Assembly: GCA_944320555.1 (NCBI GenBank)
Contig: CALUHX010000013.1
Coordinates: 1 to 63,425, forward strand
Length of the DNA: 63,425 nt
Direction: 5' to 3'
DNA from: an uncultured Butyricimonas sp.
Lineage (GTDB): Bacteria > Bacteroidota > Bacteroidia > Bacteroidales > Marinifilaceae
Shown here: piece after piece, positions 1 through 8,437 of the stretch
Layout of the letters: each line of letters begins with the position of its first letter
Numbering within the stretch: the first letter of the stretch is position 1
The notes under the pieces: model-generated
What the model saw: only the letters and a program-made list of their open reading frames with translations
What the model was told of the DNA's origin: nothing
The model's database searches: none
Made by a program: the position numbers and the translations under genes

Positions 1-113
1 ATGGTCAACTTCATCCCCAACAACGTCGTCAAAAAACCCTCCAGCACGGCGAAATTCGCCTTGTCCCGCAACAACCGCTTTATCGCCCAGTCAAATCGTA
101 TATAGTTTCCCAT
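1..113 (-). CDS. Rpn-family nuclease, N-terminal fragment (runs off window)
   Basis: Only the first 37 codons are inside the window; the gene continues beyond base 1. The start reads MGNYIRFDWAIKRLLRDKAN, the same as the start of the complete Rpn-family gene at 1450-2340, and the DNA is about 90% identical by eye. The family (PDDEXK_2, recombination-promoting nuclease or putative transposase) has a PD-(D/E)XK nuclease fold and often sits in repeated or recombined regions. The 5' flank is also duplicated, so this is one end of a tandem duplication of an Rpn plus glycosyltransferase unit. Confidence 0.85.
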   Translation of the reverse strand, partial: MGNYIRFDWAIKRLLRDKANFAVLEGFLTTLLGMKLT

Positions 114-140
114 AACCCAGTCTCTTTGTCATTACCCTCA

Positions 141-173
141 CAAAGATAAGCAAAGAATTCAACATATTCCAAA
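141..173 (-). promoter_or_regulatory. promoter of the left Rpn gene
   Basis: On the minus strand a TTTG (170-173) lies 21 bases upstream of TATCTTTG (141-148), matching the Bacteroidetes -33/-7 pattern. The start codon follows about 27 bases downstream. The same pair with the same spacing stands before the second Rpn gene. Confidence 0.6.
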
Positions 174-181
174 CAAACGTC

Positions 182-1183
182 TCATCTATTCACGTTTGCC
201 GTAAAACTTTGTCCGGTCACAATCTTCCATATCCCTCGCAAATATCCCCATCCATAGCTGACATGAATAGTAAAAAACACCCCTACCAATATCAACATCT
301 CCCTCATCTTCCTTGTTTCTTTCAATGCAAACACAAATGCCAGCAACAAATACAACGCAATCACGCACAAATACAACCAAGCCACCGCCTTAAAAAACAA
401 ACTCAATACGCCTCCCACAATCAAACCCGCCACGAAACACAACGGGAAAAACTGCCGCAACGTCGCAGGAGTCCCCAGTTTTTTGTTCACCAACGGCTTA
501 AACAACCCGTATTGGTAAAACATCTTCCTCACTTTCCCCACCGTGTCCCGGGCGTAATAATCAATCACCAACGACGGAATCAAATAAATCTTCCCTCCAT
601 TCTTGACAATCCTCCCATTAAACTCATCGTCCTGATTCCTCACCAACTCCTCGTCAAACAATCCTATTTTGTCAAACACCTCCCGCCTAAAACACCCGAA
701 CGGCACCGTGTCCACACACATCTCCTTCGTTGCCCCTATCCGGAAATACGAATTTCCCATCCCGAAACTGCTGCTCAACGCCATAGCGATAGCCCGGCAA
801 ACGGGAGTGTCTCTCACGGGCAATGTGCGGCACACCCCTCCCACATTATCAGCCCCCAACTCGTTCAATTTTCTCACCAACACCGAAAAATAATTCTCCG
901 GATAAATGGCATGAGCGTCCAAGCGAACAATCACCTCGCCCTTCGCCGCCCGAATCCCAATATTCAAAGCGGGAGGCACTATTCTCTTCGGATTATCAAG
1001 AACTCGCACATAAGGACACCTCGGCACATATCCGGCAATAATCTCCCGGGTTCTGTCCGTGCTCATCCCGTCCACAAACAGCACCTCCATATCCTCCTTC
1101 GAATAGTCTTGCCGCATAATGGACTCAATACATTTCCCGATATACCTCTCCTCGTTGTATATCGGACATATCACTGAAATCAT
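182..1183 (-). CDS. family 2 glycosyltransferase with C-terminal membrane helices (ExoA-like)
   Basis: Predicted processive-type sugar transferase of the surface polysaccharide locus, acting at the inner face of the cytoplasmic membrane. The protein opens with the GT-A Rossmann start MISVICPIYNEERYIG, has VDGMSTDRT and a metal-binding RLDAHA (DxD-like), a later NQDDEFNGR acceptor/catalytic segment, and then about three hydrophobic helices in the last 100 residues. This is the layout of ExoA-like GT2 enzymes. An upstream in-frame ATG at 1249 exists, but the extra 22 residues are not GT-like, so the start at 1183 is chosen. Donor and acceptor cannot be told from sequence. A decayed second copy lies at about 2405-2515. 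Confidence 0.85.
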   Translation of the reverse strand: MISVICPIYNEERYIGKCIESIMRQDYSKEDMEVLFVDGMSTDRTREIIAGYVPRCPYVRVLDNPKRIVPPALNIGIRAAKGEVIVRLDAHAIYPENYFSVLVRKLNELGADNVGGVCRTLPVRDTPVCRAIAMALSSSFGMGNSYFRIGATKEMCVDTVPFGCFRREVFDKIGLFDEELVRNQDDEFNGRIVKNGGKIYLIPSLVIDYYARDTVGKVRKMFYQYGLFKPLVNKKLGTPATLRQFFPLCFVAGLIVGGVLSLFFKAVAWLYLCVIALYLLLAFVFALKETRKMREMLILVGVFFTIHVSYGWGYLRGIWKIVTGQSFTANVNR

Positions 1184-1449
1184 AAACAAAAAAATTGATT
1201 TTCCGTTCATACCGTGCTCATACACCCCACTTTTATCACGTCCAAGCACGCCACCAAACGAATTTTACCTTCCTTTCCCCTCTTTATTCTCCAGCCCCCT
1301 ATTTTTCACAAGCATACAATCATTCAACTCTTTATCTTCATCTACCTCATCAATATCCAACTACCCCGTTATCTCGCTTGTCGAAAGCCGCTTTGCAAAA
1401 GCCGCTTGCCTCACGCCAAACTTCCTACTAAAAATAAATCTTCCTGCAT

Positions 1450-2340
1450 TTACAACTTCTCGATCTCCACCTCGCCCAATCCCGTCAATTCCGCAATCTC
1501 CGCCAAAGGCGTCCCCTTGGCCTTCATCTTGCGGGCCATCTTTATATTAGCGGAACGTTCACCTTCCTCCCTCCCCTCTTTTCTCCCCTCAGCTTTCCCC
1601 GACTCGAAACTCTCCCGGCGGCTGTTCACTATCGTGTCCTGCAAACTCACGATGTCGTCAATATGGCTGTAATACGCCCGCCGTTCACCTTCGTTCATCG
1701 AGTCCAGACGCAACCGTTCCCGGGCCTGCGCCAGCCCCGGTGCCGTAGCCGTAGCAGGAATGTCACCAGTCTTCAGGTAATAAATCCATTCCTCCAACGG
1801 TGTCCGGGCAACCGAATTAAAATCGTTCACCTTCAAAATATAATACTCAGGATACAACCGGCTCACCTCGTCCACCCGGAACAACTGCTTCTGATAGGGC
1901 GACAACTCCAGTTTCTCCCCCGTCGTCAGCCCCAAAAACTCCGTCTTCCCGTGGTACACCACGTCACGCCCATGCCCCCCAAGAGGAAAATACACCACGT
2001 TCACGCTGTACACCTTCCGGACCTTGTCATAATTGTCACCCCGGTTAATATACTCCGTCACCAGCTTCGACGCCCCGAACAGCATCCGCTGGAAATAAGC
2101 GTATTCATTGTTGTTCTGAACTTCAATCAAAAACAACTCCCCCTCTGCGTCCTCCGCCAACAAGTCCACCCGGTTAAACTTCGAGTACTCACTCTCCTGA
2201 TTCCCCTCGCTCTCCAGCAGCCGACTAATCGTCAACTTCATCCCCAGCAACGTAGTCAAAAAACCCTCCAACACGGCGAAATTCGCCTTATCCCTCAGCA
2301 ACCGCTTTATCGCCCAATCGAATCGTATGTAGTTTCCCAT
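1450..2340 (-). CDS. Rpn-family recombination-promoting nuclease / putative transposase (PDDEXK_2)
   Basis: Complete 296-residue member of the PD-(D/E)XK family related to E. coli RpnA-E. The N-terminal half carries the nuclease core, with RVDLLAEDAEGELFLIEVQN as the D...E-x-Q catalytic stretch at about residues 77-96. The C-terminus has the charged, low-complexity GKAEGRKEGREEGE segment and an IAELTGL helix typical of the family. In E. coli such proteins raise RecA-independent recombination. It has its own promoter and sits between an intact glycosyltransferase gene and a ruined copy of it, so it could have taken part in that duplication, but this is inference. Confidence 0.85.
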   Translation of the reverse strand: MGNYIRFDWAIKRLLRDKANFAVLEGFLTTLLGMKLTISRLLESEGNQESEYSKFNRVDLLAEDAEGELFLIEVQNNNEYAYFQRMLFGASKLVTEYINRGDNYDKVRKVYSVNVVYFPLGGHGRDVVYHGKTEFLGLTTGEKLELSPYQKQLFRVDEVSRLYPEYYILKVNDFNSVARTPLEEWIYYLKTGDIPATATAPGLAQARERLRLDSMNEGERRAYYSHIDDIVSLQDTIVNSRRESFESGKAEGRKEGREEGERSANIKMARKMKAKGTPLAEIAELTGLGEVEIEKL

Positions 2341-2367
2341 AATTCTGTGTCTTTATCATTGCCTTCA

Positions 2368-2400
2368 CAAAGATACGAAAAGAATTCAACATTCCCCAAA
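2368..2400 (-). promoter_or_regulatory. promoter of the complete Rpn gene
   Basis: Minus-strand TTTG (2397-2400), 21-base spacer and TATCTTTG (2368-2375), about 28 bases before the start codon. This shows the nuclease gene can be expressed apart from the capsule transcript. Confidence 0.6.
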
Positions 2401-2404
2401 CAAA

Positions 2405-2515
2405 CCTCTCATCTATTCACGCTTACAATAAAACTTTATCCGGTCACCATCTTCCACATCAGCCATAACACAATTCTCATTTTCCACTCATACCGCACTC
2501 AAAAGCCCCATGTTT
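2405..2515 (-). pseudogene. decayed copy of the 182-1183 glycosyltransferase (internal deletion)
   Basis: Read on the minus strand, bases 2408-2455 still encode a recognisable last 15 residues of the glycosyltransferase at 182-1183 (remnant WKMVTG-stop-SFIVSVNR against intact WKIVTGQSFTANVNR), with the Q codon turned into TAA. Directly beside it, about 2475-2515 matches the DNA just upstream of the intact gene's start (compare 1195-1230). Everything between, about 0.95 kb, is gone. It is the scar of a tandem duplication. Confidence 0.75.
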
Positions 2516-2544
2516 GAACGAATTCCATCCCCACTTCTCGACTC

Positions 2545-2640
2545 AATTCGGATGATGGACAGCACACGGCTGTGCTTGCAACGCATGTCGGTAAAGTCAC
2601 GAACATAATAAAAATGATTCAGACCGGCAACACTCAGCAT
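2545..2640 (-). pseudogene. IS66 tnpB fragment
   Basis: A frame starting at 2640 and overlapping the end of the IS66 first ORF reads MLSVAGLNHFYYVRDFTDMR, resembling IS66 TnpB starts (G-L-N ... T-D-M-R). It stops matching after about 32 codons, where unrelated DNA begins. The element is cut here and no tnpC is present. Confidence 0.55.
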
Positions 2641-2995
2641 AGACCCTCAGTTTCTCTATCATCCGGACCAAGTCCTGATAGCTTAAATTCTTTTGGGACA
2701 AGTGCAACCCATTGCTGATACGGATGTCTATCCATATGCGGACGGGATTGTCATTACTGCTTCTTGATACAGATTTAGGTCGATCATTAGTCTTGGTTGT
2801 TTCCTCATGGGCAAGCACGGGAGCGCCGTCAACCTGAACCTCAACCACTTTTTTTCGAGTGTCCTTATACCATTTCTGGAAAATGTTATAAGGGACTTTG
2901 TTCTTGACACAAAACGATTGGAGGGATTCTCCACGGGGTAACGCCTCCGTCTGGTACTGAAAGTAAAACCTTTCAAGATCTTCACTGCTATACAT
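2597..2995 (-). mobile_element. IS66-type insertion sequence remnant, first ORF (TnpA-like)
   Basis: The 132-residue product has the helix-turn-helix-like start common to the small first ORF of Bacteroides IS66 elements (ESLQSFCVKNKVPYNIFQKW, residues 24-43) and the typical NLSYQDLVRMIEKL near its end. In IS66 this protein is an accessory to the TnpC transposase. Only this ORF and a stub of tnpB remain, so the element cannot move by itself. It lies downstream of the glycosyltransferase ending at 3037 and probably arrived with, or cut, the capsule cluster. I see no clear terminal inverted repeats. Confidence 0.7.
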
Positions 2996-3036
2996 AACCT
3001 TTTAATTTTAGTTCGCAGCAAAGTTATTCCTTTCAA

Positions 3037-3855
3037 TCAATAGCCTTTTTTTGACTGCTTACCAAAAACATTCCTAATAGAAGCCAACACCCTTGTCAAA
3101 TAAAACTTGAAATCATATTTCCTCACGCCTCCCCAATAAATCTTACTGTATGCCACGCACAAATGAAAATTATTCATCAGTCTTTCTTTCAAAGTTTTTT
3201 TCTGCGTCACTGCGGAATTTTCTCTCACTCTCCTATAATAAATCGCATTTGAAGACGTAAATTTGAACTTAGCCATTTCGTTGGAGATTAAAAACATAAA
3301 AAGACTATCTTCCCCATTTTTGAACCTCGTATCAAATCTTCTTTTTCCAATTATTTCTTTTTTTATCAATTTGCAATAAGGAACAGACATGAAACTTCTA
3401 ATCTGCAAAACATTGTATTCCAAACAATCATTATGATATCGATTAAACACATCTGTAATGTAATAAGGTAATTCAACGTTCGTCTTATCCTTGAATGCTA
3501 TTATATTTGACAGTGGCACATATCCGGATTCTGCCAACTCATATAATTCCAACAAATAAGATGGAGATATCCAGTCGTCATCATCTAAAAATGTAACATA
3601 CTTTCCTCTCGCCCTGTCTAAAGCCATATTACGCGCATTAGAAACTCCCGGAGTATCTGTCTGTAGCAAAGTAATATTCAATTCTGATTTTTGAATATAA
3701 TTTTGTATCTCTGAATAATATGGCTCCTTACAGCCATTCAAGACAAGAATAATCTCAAACAAAGCCTTCTCTATCGTCTGCACTTCCAATGATTTCAAGC
3801 AAACCTGTAAATACTCTTTAGGCTTATACGAAGGAATAACAACTGAGATTTTCAT
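3037..3855 (-). CDS. family 2 glycosyltransferase
   Basis: Cytosolic or peripheral GT-A sugar transferase of the capsule cluster, 272 residues. It starts MKISVVIPSYKPKEYLQVCL, has GVSNARNMALDRARGKYVTF followed by the metal-binding DDDDW at about residues 95-99, and an acceptor-side NGEDSLFM at about 182-189. Sugar specificity is not readable. The gene is AT-rich like its upstream neighbours and is the last gene of the AT-rich block before the IS66 remnant. Confidence 0.85.
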   Translation of the reverse strand: MKISVVIPSYKPKEYLQVCLKSLEVQTIEKALFEIILVLNGCKEPYYSEIQNYIQKSELNITLLQTDTPGVSNARNMALDRARGKYVTFLDDDDWISPSYLLELYELAESGYVPLSNIIAFKDKTNVELPYYITDVFNRYHNDCLEYNVLQIRSFMSVPYCKLIKKEIIGKRRFDTRFKNGEDSLFMFLISNEMAKFKFTSSNAIYYRRVRENSAVTQKKTLKERLMNNFHLCVAYSKIYWGGVRKYDFKFYLTRVLASIRNVFGKQSKKGY

Positions 3856-3873
3856 CTCTTTGTAATCATTTAA

Positions 3874-4545
3874 TTAGTAACGCTGTTCTTTCTTTTCTAG
3901 TTCGTTGTCATTAATAAATTCACATTTAATACATCCCACATCAGTCGGAAAGACTACTATTTCTTGTTCATTCCTCCCGTTGAAATATGCAATTATCTTA
4001 TCTCGTTGAACGTTGCCGCTAAATATATATCCATGACATTTACTGTCTCCTGTTGCAAACTTCCAAGCGACCTCCTCGTCTAAACTCCAGCTATAACCTA
4101 ACCTTGTTTTGTCAACATTTTCTCCTCTAATACCTCGATAAATGGTCATTTGAGGTTCTAAATTATTGATGTCTGTAAATGCATCTACTATAGGTTTATC
4201 TATAGCACACAAAATCTGCTCTAATTTTTCAGAGGAGAAATATTGAAATGGTCTTTTGGTTGTCCAAAGTGACACGAAAAGAGACGACAATGTATTTTTG
4301 TTTAATAATTCTTTGTCCAATAATTTCTCAAAAAAACGTTCCGCTCCATACTTCCGTTTTTCTAAACAAGCAGGGTCTTGGGGAAATAGGTGTAGTATTT
4401 TCACTAATTTTGTCATCAAACCTCCCTTTGATTCCAATATACAAGAACATCTCTTTTTAATTTCTTGTATGTCGGTTCTTTCTATCTTTTCACAGGCATA
4501 ATCTAATATTTCATTCACTAATTCTCTATCTTTATACCAACACAT
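3874..4545 (-). CDS. putative ADP-ribosyltransferase-fold protein (R-S-E type), function unknown
   Basis: I do not recognise a named family. The C-terminal half of the 223 residues carries the three marks of arginine-type mono-ADP-ribosyltransferases in the right order and spacing: YRG with R137, SWS (S152, S154) followed by DEEVAWKFA, and E193-Q-E195 in NEQEIVVFP. The N-terminal 120 residues are helical and cysteine-containing with no motif I know. There is no signal peptide. It lies between a glycosyltransferase and an acetyltransferase on the same strand (19 bases from the latter), which is not a usual place for such an enzyme. It could be a toxin or defence effector, a modifier of a cell-surface enzyme, or a divergent domain without activity. 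Confidence 0.5.
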   Translation of the reverse strand: MCWYKDRELVNEILDYACEKIERTDIQEIKKRCSCILESKGGLMTKLVKILHLFPQDPACLEKRKYGAERFFEKLLDKELLNKNTLSSLFVSLWTTKRPFQYFSSEKLEQILCAIDKPIVDAFTDINNLEPQMTIYRGIRGENVDKTRLGYSWSLDEEVAWKFATGDSKCHGYIFSGNVQRDKIIAYFNGRNEQEIVVFPTDVGCIKCEFINDNELEKKEQRY

Positions 4546-4564
4546 AACATATATGTTTTTTATG

Positions 4565-5110
4565 TTAGATTCTCGTTTTAATCAATCTACTTGGATTCCC
4601 TCCAACCACCGAATATTCTGGAAAATCTTTACACAAACACGTGCGTGCCGCTATCACAGTGCCATCAAGTACCGTCCTTCCAGGTGTGAACAAAACCTCT
4701 CCGCCTATCCACACGTCATTTCCTATCTTGGTCGGCAACCTTCCGTGATACCCTTGAGCTTTAACAGTCATGTTTCTTTTTTCAAAAGCGTGATTCATGC
4801 TCAAAATGAAACATTCGGGTCCCATAAGCACATTGTCTCCTATTTCAATATCGGAAGGGACCACGCAATTAATGCCTATGCCGGAATTGTCTCCTATTCT
4901 GATTTTAAATCCGGAACCAAACAAGACCCCTCTTTCTATATTGACATTCCTACCACAGTACTCAAAAATATGTTTACAACACAGGTATCTTAAGTACTTG
5001 AAGAATTTCCCCAACAATGGGAACATCGAGTTTGGAAGCCAGCGGCATATCCCATAGTACAATACAAGAAATGGCATCCTCTTATAATGTTTTAATATCA
5101 CCTGCCACAT
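4565..5110 (-). CDS. left-handed beta-helix acyltransferase (hexapeptide family)
   Basis: Predicted O-acetyl or other acyl transferase decorating a sugar of the polysaccharide. The 181-residue protein has imperfect hexapeptide repeats from about residue 55 (IERGVLFGSGFKIRIGDNSGIGINC) and the usual end of this family: NDVWIGGEVLFTPG, then VVGGNPSRLI. The catalytic histidine is probably in NHAFE (about residue 107). A hydrophobic N-terminus (LVLYYGICRWLP) may dock on the membrane. The gene starts 3 bases after the stop of the upstream glycosyltransferase, so the two are co-transcribed. Acyl group and acceptor are unknown. Confidence 0.85.
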   Translation of the reverse strand: MWQVILKHYKRMPFLVLYYGICRWLPNSMFPLLGKFFKYLRYLCCKHIFEYCGRNVNIERGVLFGSGFKIRIGDNSGIGINCVVPSDIEIGDNVLMGPECFILSMNHAFEKRNMTVKAQGYHGRLPTKIGNDVWIGGEVLFTPGRTVLDGTVIAARTCLCKDFPEYSVVGGNPSRLIKTRI

Positions 5111-5113
5111 AAT

Positions 5114-6187
5114 TCACGAGAATAAGTTATTGTAATCATAATTGTTTAGTTCTATTTTTCCCATATTAAAAGATGTCCTTAGTGCTTTCACTATTCCTTC
5201 TTTTAGTGCTTCCACATTGTTTTTACGAACGACATAGCCGTTAATCCCTTCAAAAATCACTTCTCTAAAATCAACGCAATCCGAGGCCACGACAGGTGTC
5301 CCTAAATAAAGAGATTCCAGAACCACATTGGGAAATCCCTCTTTTCTGGACGACATCACGAACAAATCGGCACTTTTATAGTAAGGATAGGGATTGTCCC
5401 TGTACCCAAGCAATGTTATATTATTATTTTCACCACATTCTTCTATCAACCCTTGTAAGAAATCTTTATATCCGACCTCATAACGTTCCTGCCCTAATAT
5501 CCACAGATGAATTTTCCTGTCCGTGCGAATAATAGGAGCCATTGCCTTTATTAATAAATCGAACCCTTTCACCGAATACAAAGCTCCGGAGGCGACAACA
5601 TTGAATTGTTCCTTGTCAAATTCGATCGGTACGAACAACGAGGCTTGTTGACTCAAATAACTCTTGTTAATAATATTCCGGATCACCTGTACTTTTTGAG
5701 ATGGTACATGATACGATTTTATAAGATCTTCTTTCATAAAAGAAGTTTGAGCTATCAACAAATTACACTTCTTGTATGAAAACCGTATCACATATTTCAG
5801 CAGCACATCCTTGAATGATGTTCTTATAATCTCGGTTGGAGGCACTGCGCATCGGACAATGACTTTAAAATCTTTTTTCAGAAAATATTTTGACAATGCC
5901 AGCATGTATCCGATTGAAGAACTCGTCGTGAACACATATTGCGGTCTGATACTTTTTATCAACTGGATGATCTTAAAAAATGACTTCCGCGCATTATTGA
6001 ATCCCAATTTGTAAGTTTCTACAAATGTAGGTATATTGGGAGGCAAATCATCTTTGGAAGTAATTACTAAATAAGACTTGTGCCTATCATCTAACGATGC
6101 TATGATATTAAACAAAATCTTTTCAGCACCACCTCCAGAGGTCGATGCGGTAAAAAAAATCACTTTTATTCGTTTGTCTTTTTCCAT
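5114..6187 (-). CDS. family 4 glycosyltransferase (GT-B)
   Basis: GT-B fold retaining sugar transferase, 357 residues. The N-terminal domain begins RIKVIFFTASTSGGGAEKIL, the glycine-rich acceptor-side loop of family 4. The C-terminal donor domain has VASGALYSVKGFDLLIKA and SSRKEGFPNVVLESLYLGTP, in which the E-G-F-P-N...E signature holds the nucleotide sugar. It overlaps the end of the polymerase gene by 22 bases, showing tight coupling in the capsule operon. Donor sugar unknown. Confidence 0.88.
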   Translation of the reverse strand: MEKDKRIKVIFFTASTSGGGAEKILFNIIASLDDRHKSYLVITSKDDLPPNIPTFVETYKLGFNNARKSFFKIIQLIKSIRPQYVFTTSSSIGYMLALSKYFLKKDFKVIVRCAVPPTEIIRTSFKDVLLKYVIRFSYKKCNLLIAQTSFMKEDLIKSYHVPSQKVQVIRNIINKSYLSQQASLFVPIEFDKEQFNVVASGALYSVKGFDLLIKAMAPIIRTDRKIHLWILGQERYEVGYKDFLQGLIEECGENNNITLLGYRDNPYPYYKSADLFVMSSRKEGFPNVVLESLYLGTPVVASDCVDFREVIFEGINGYVVRKNNVEALKEGIVKALRTSFNMGKIELNNYDYNNLFS

Positions 6188-7320
6188 GAAGTTGTGATTG
6201 AGAACTCATACAACTTATAAATGAACACACCCATTAAAAACCACCACCTTCTCGATTCCCAATTGGTTGTCATCATTGAAATCAGAGGAATGTATAATAG
6301 TAAATAATAAGTTATCTTTTTGCTCGGTATTCGACGAATGTATTCCCAACAAAAAATCAAATAGTACATGACTATTAAAAAGCCGACAATTCCTGTTGTG
6401 AACAAAATGTTTATATAGAAATTGTGTGATCCATAATAAATTCCTGTGACGGATTGAAAAACCTCTGGGAACGTTCCCCATCCGCTACCAACTAAGATGT
6501 ATCTTTCACGTTGAGACAAAATATCAAAGGCAACTCTCCATATCCACTGCCTGTTAGCCAGATTTCCTTCCTTGATATCTTCCGATATATTTAAGAACCG
6601 TTCATCGCTGCTTTCCGGTAAATAATTCAAGACAATATATATGGCGATGACAATAATTGCGGGCAACACGAAGAACGCAGCCCTCCGGTTTTTCTTGAAC
6701 TCAGAAAGGACAAAAATTCCTGCCATAAACAAATACATGAGCAATCCTGTCCGGGAACCGTTTGCCAATATGGCAAGGAAAGCAAATAGGAGAATGGCAT
6801 ACAAATACAATCGCCTGGCACCTTTCCAGACCACGATTAACAACACCATTGCGTAACAAAGCATGAATGAGTTCTCATTGGAATTCCCGAACTCACTTAC
6901 CCGGTATAGCTCATTCTCGACAAAACTGTGTTGACTAAAATTGACAATAGTGTTCCATCCTATATATAATGCGCCTACCACCCACGACCAGCAAAGAGCT
7001 CGGAATTTACGTTCGTCGTCAATGACATTGTTTAAAATGATGACTAATAGCAAGTATTGAATCAAATATAAACACCTCAATATCGTTGTTTCTATGTTAA
7101 AACTCCAAATAAAAGTGACAAATGCCCATAATGAAAAAACGGACAATGCTCCCACATATTTATTTAGCCGAACTTTGAACAAGTCTTTCGATAAAAGGGC
7201 GGAAATAATTAATAATATATAGAATATACGTCCGAAGGTGACGCCCTCACTTAGGGTTATGGCATCCAAAGGAGTCAATCCGACAACAATCAATGAGAGA
7301 ATATAAGTCAACCGTTTCAT
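6166..7320 (-). CDS. wzy: O-antigen/capsule polymerase (Wzy-like)
   Basis: Polytopic inner-membrane protein with about ten hydrophobic segments and a larger periplasmic loop (about residues 240-300, with VGSGWGTFPEVFQ), the layout of Wzy/O-antigen ligase family proteins. Wzy links lipid-carried repeat units at the outer face of the membrane. The start at 7320 is preferred over the in-frame ATG at 7344, because it follows the upstream stop codon after one base (TAAGATG) and begins right at the first membrane helix. As the only such gene in the cluster, with one flippase, it fits a Wzx/Wzy-dependent pathway. A WaaL-type ligase cannot be excluded by sequence. Confidence 0.75.
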   Translation of the reverse strand: MKRLTYILSLIVVGLTPLDAITLSEGVTFGRIFYILLIISALLSKDLFKVRLNKYVGALSVFSLWAFVTFIWSFNIETTILRCLYLIQYLLLVIILNNVIDDERKFRALCWSWVVGALYIGWNTIVNFSQHSFVENELYRVSEFGNSNENSFMLCYAMVLLIVVWKGARRLYLYAILLFAFLAILANGSRTGLLMYLFMAGIFVLSEFKKNRRAAFFVLPAIIVIAIYIVLNYLPESSDERFLNISEDIKEGNLANRQWIWRVAFDILSQRERYILVGSGWGTFPEVFQSVTGIYYGSHNFYINILFTTGIVGFLIVMYYLIFCWEYIRRIPSKKITYYLLLYIPLISMMTTNWESRRWWFLMGVFIYKLYEFSITTSWKKTNE

Positions 7321-7321
7321 C

Positions 7322-8425
7322 TTACAGTGCGTAATACCCTTCAATTAACTTCTTTACTTGAGTTTTCAAGACGAATTTTTCTTCACTCACCACCCGTCCC
7401 AATTCTCCCATTTTTTTTCTTTTCTCTTGATTTTTATATAAAGAATATATCGCTTCAGCCATTGCTTGGTAATCTTCTGCCTCTACTAATACCGCATTAT
7501 GGTTATTTATTGCGATTTCTGGAATTCCTCCAACTTTTGTGGCGATTACAGGCAATTTTGCTAAAGACGCTTCCATTATAGACAATGGCAGACCTTCCGA
7601 ACGGGAAGGTTGGCAATATATGTCCCCGGCACTTAATATCTCTGGCACATTGTTTTGTATCCCCATCCAGATTACCAACTTCTCCAAATTCAAAGAATGG
7701 GCAAGTTCTTTCAAATGTTCCGTGTCTTTTCCTGTTTGGCCTCCTCCTATTTGGCACAATAACACGTCACTTACGTTATATTGTTTCACAAAAACAGAAA
7801 ATGCTTTCAATAAGACATCTACCCCTTTGACCGGATTATGATAAGCCACATTCATTAATAATATTTTGTCTTGTGGTAAACCATATTTTACACGCATAGC
7901 CTCTTTGTCGTAGGAGAAATCGTTCACTCCCAGATACAAGGTATGAACTATTTTCTTTCTCCACCAGATTCCACTTTTTACCGATAGTGTTGATTGTTCC
8001 GAAACAGGTAAAATGTCATGTACGCATAATGCTAAAAAAGAATATGTGAGTTGAAGTCGTCCATTGGACAGTATTGGGAAACAATGTTCTGTTGCGATTC
8101 GGCGAGGTATCTGTCTCAAAAATGCGACCAATTGTATCCACAAGATACTTGACGAGAAATTGGTATGAACAACATGAGGCTTGTATTGGTTTATTAAAGA
8201 ATTCACCCTACTCAAAAATTTTATTTTATTGGAGTAGGGAATAATACGAATAGATGCGCCAGCTTTTTCCAAGTCAGAAACATATTCGTGGGCGATTGGT
8301 TCCCTGTCGAACACAACCACCAAGCGATGTCCTTTTGCTTTTAATTGATTTGCCTCTTCAAGTATGTAACGCTCAAAACCTCCATACTTCTTGGCTCCCA
8401 TTCCAATAAACTCGATAATAGTCAT
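7322..8425 (-). CDS. family 4 glycosyltransferase (GT-B)
   Basis: GT4 enzyme of 367 residues. The N-terminal domain starts MTIIEFIGMGAKKYGGFERYI (glycine-rich loop), and VVHTNFSS contributes to the acceptor side. The donor domain has LMNVAYHNPVKGVDVLLKAF and the nucleotide-sugar motif PSRSEGLPLSIMEASLAKLP with the E...E pair. It lies one base from the polymerase gene and 12 from the glycosyltransferase upstream, so it is part of one operon. Donor unknown. Confidence 0.88.
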   Translation of the reverse strand: MTIIEFIGMGAKKYGGFERYILEEANQLKAKGHRLVVVFDREPIAHEYVSDLEKAGASIRIIPYSNKIKFLSRVNSLINQYKPHVVHTNFSSSILWIQLVAFLRQIPRRIATEHCFPILSNGRLQLTYSFLALCVHDILPVSEQSTLSVKSGIWWRKKIVHTLYLGVNDFSYDKEAMRVKYGLPQDKILLMNVAYHNPVKGVDVLLKAFSVFVKQYNVSDVLLCQIGGGQTGKDTEHLKELAHSLNLEKLVIWMGIQNNVPEILSAGDIYCQPSRSEGLPLSIMEASLAKLPVIATKVGGIPEIAINNHNAVLVEAEDYQAMAEAIYSLYKNQEKRKKMGELGRVVSEEKFVLKTQVKKLIEGYYAL

Positions 8426-8437
8426 ATATGGATATAT

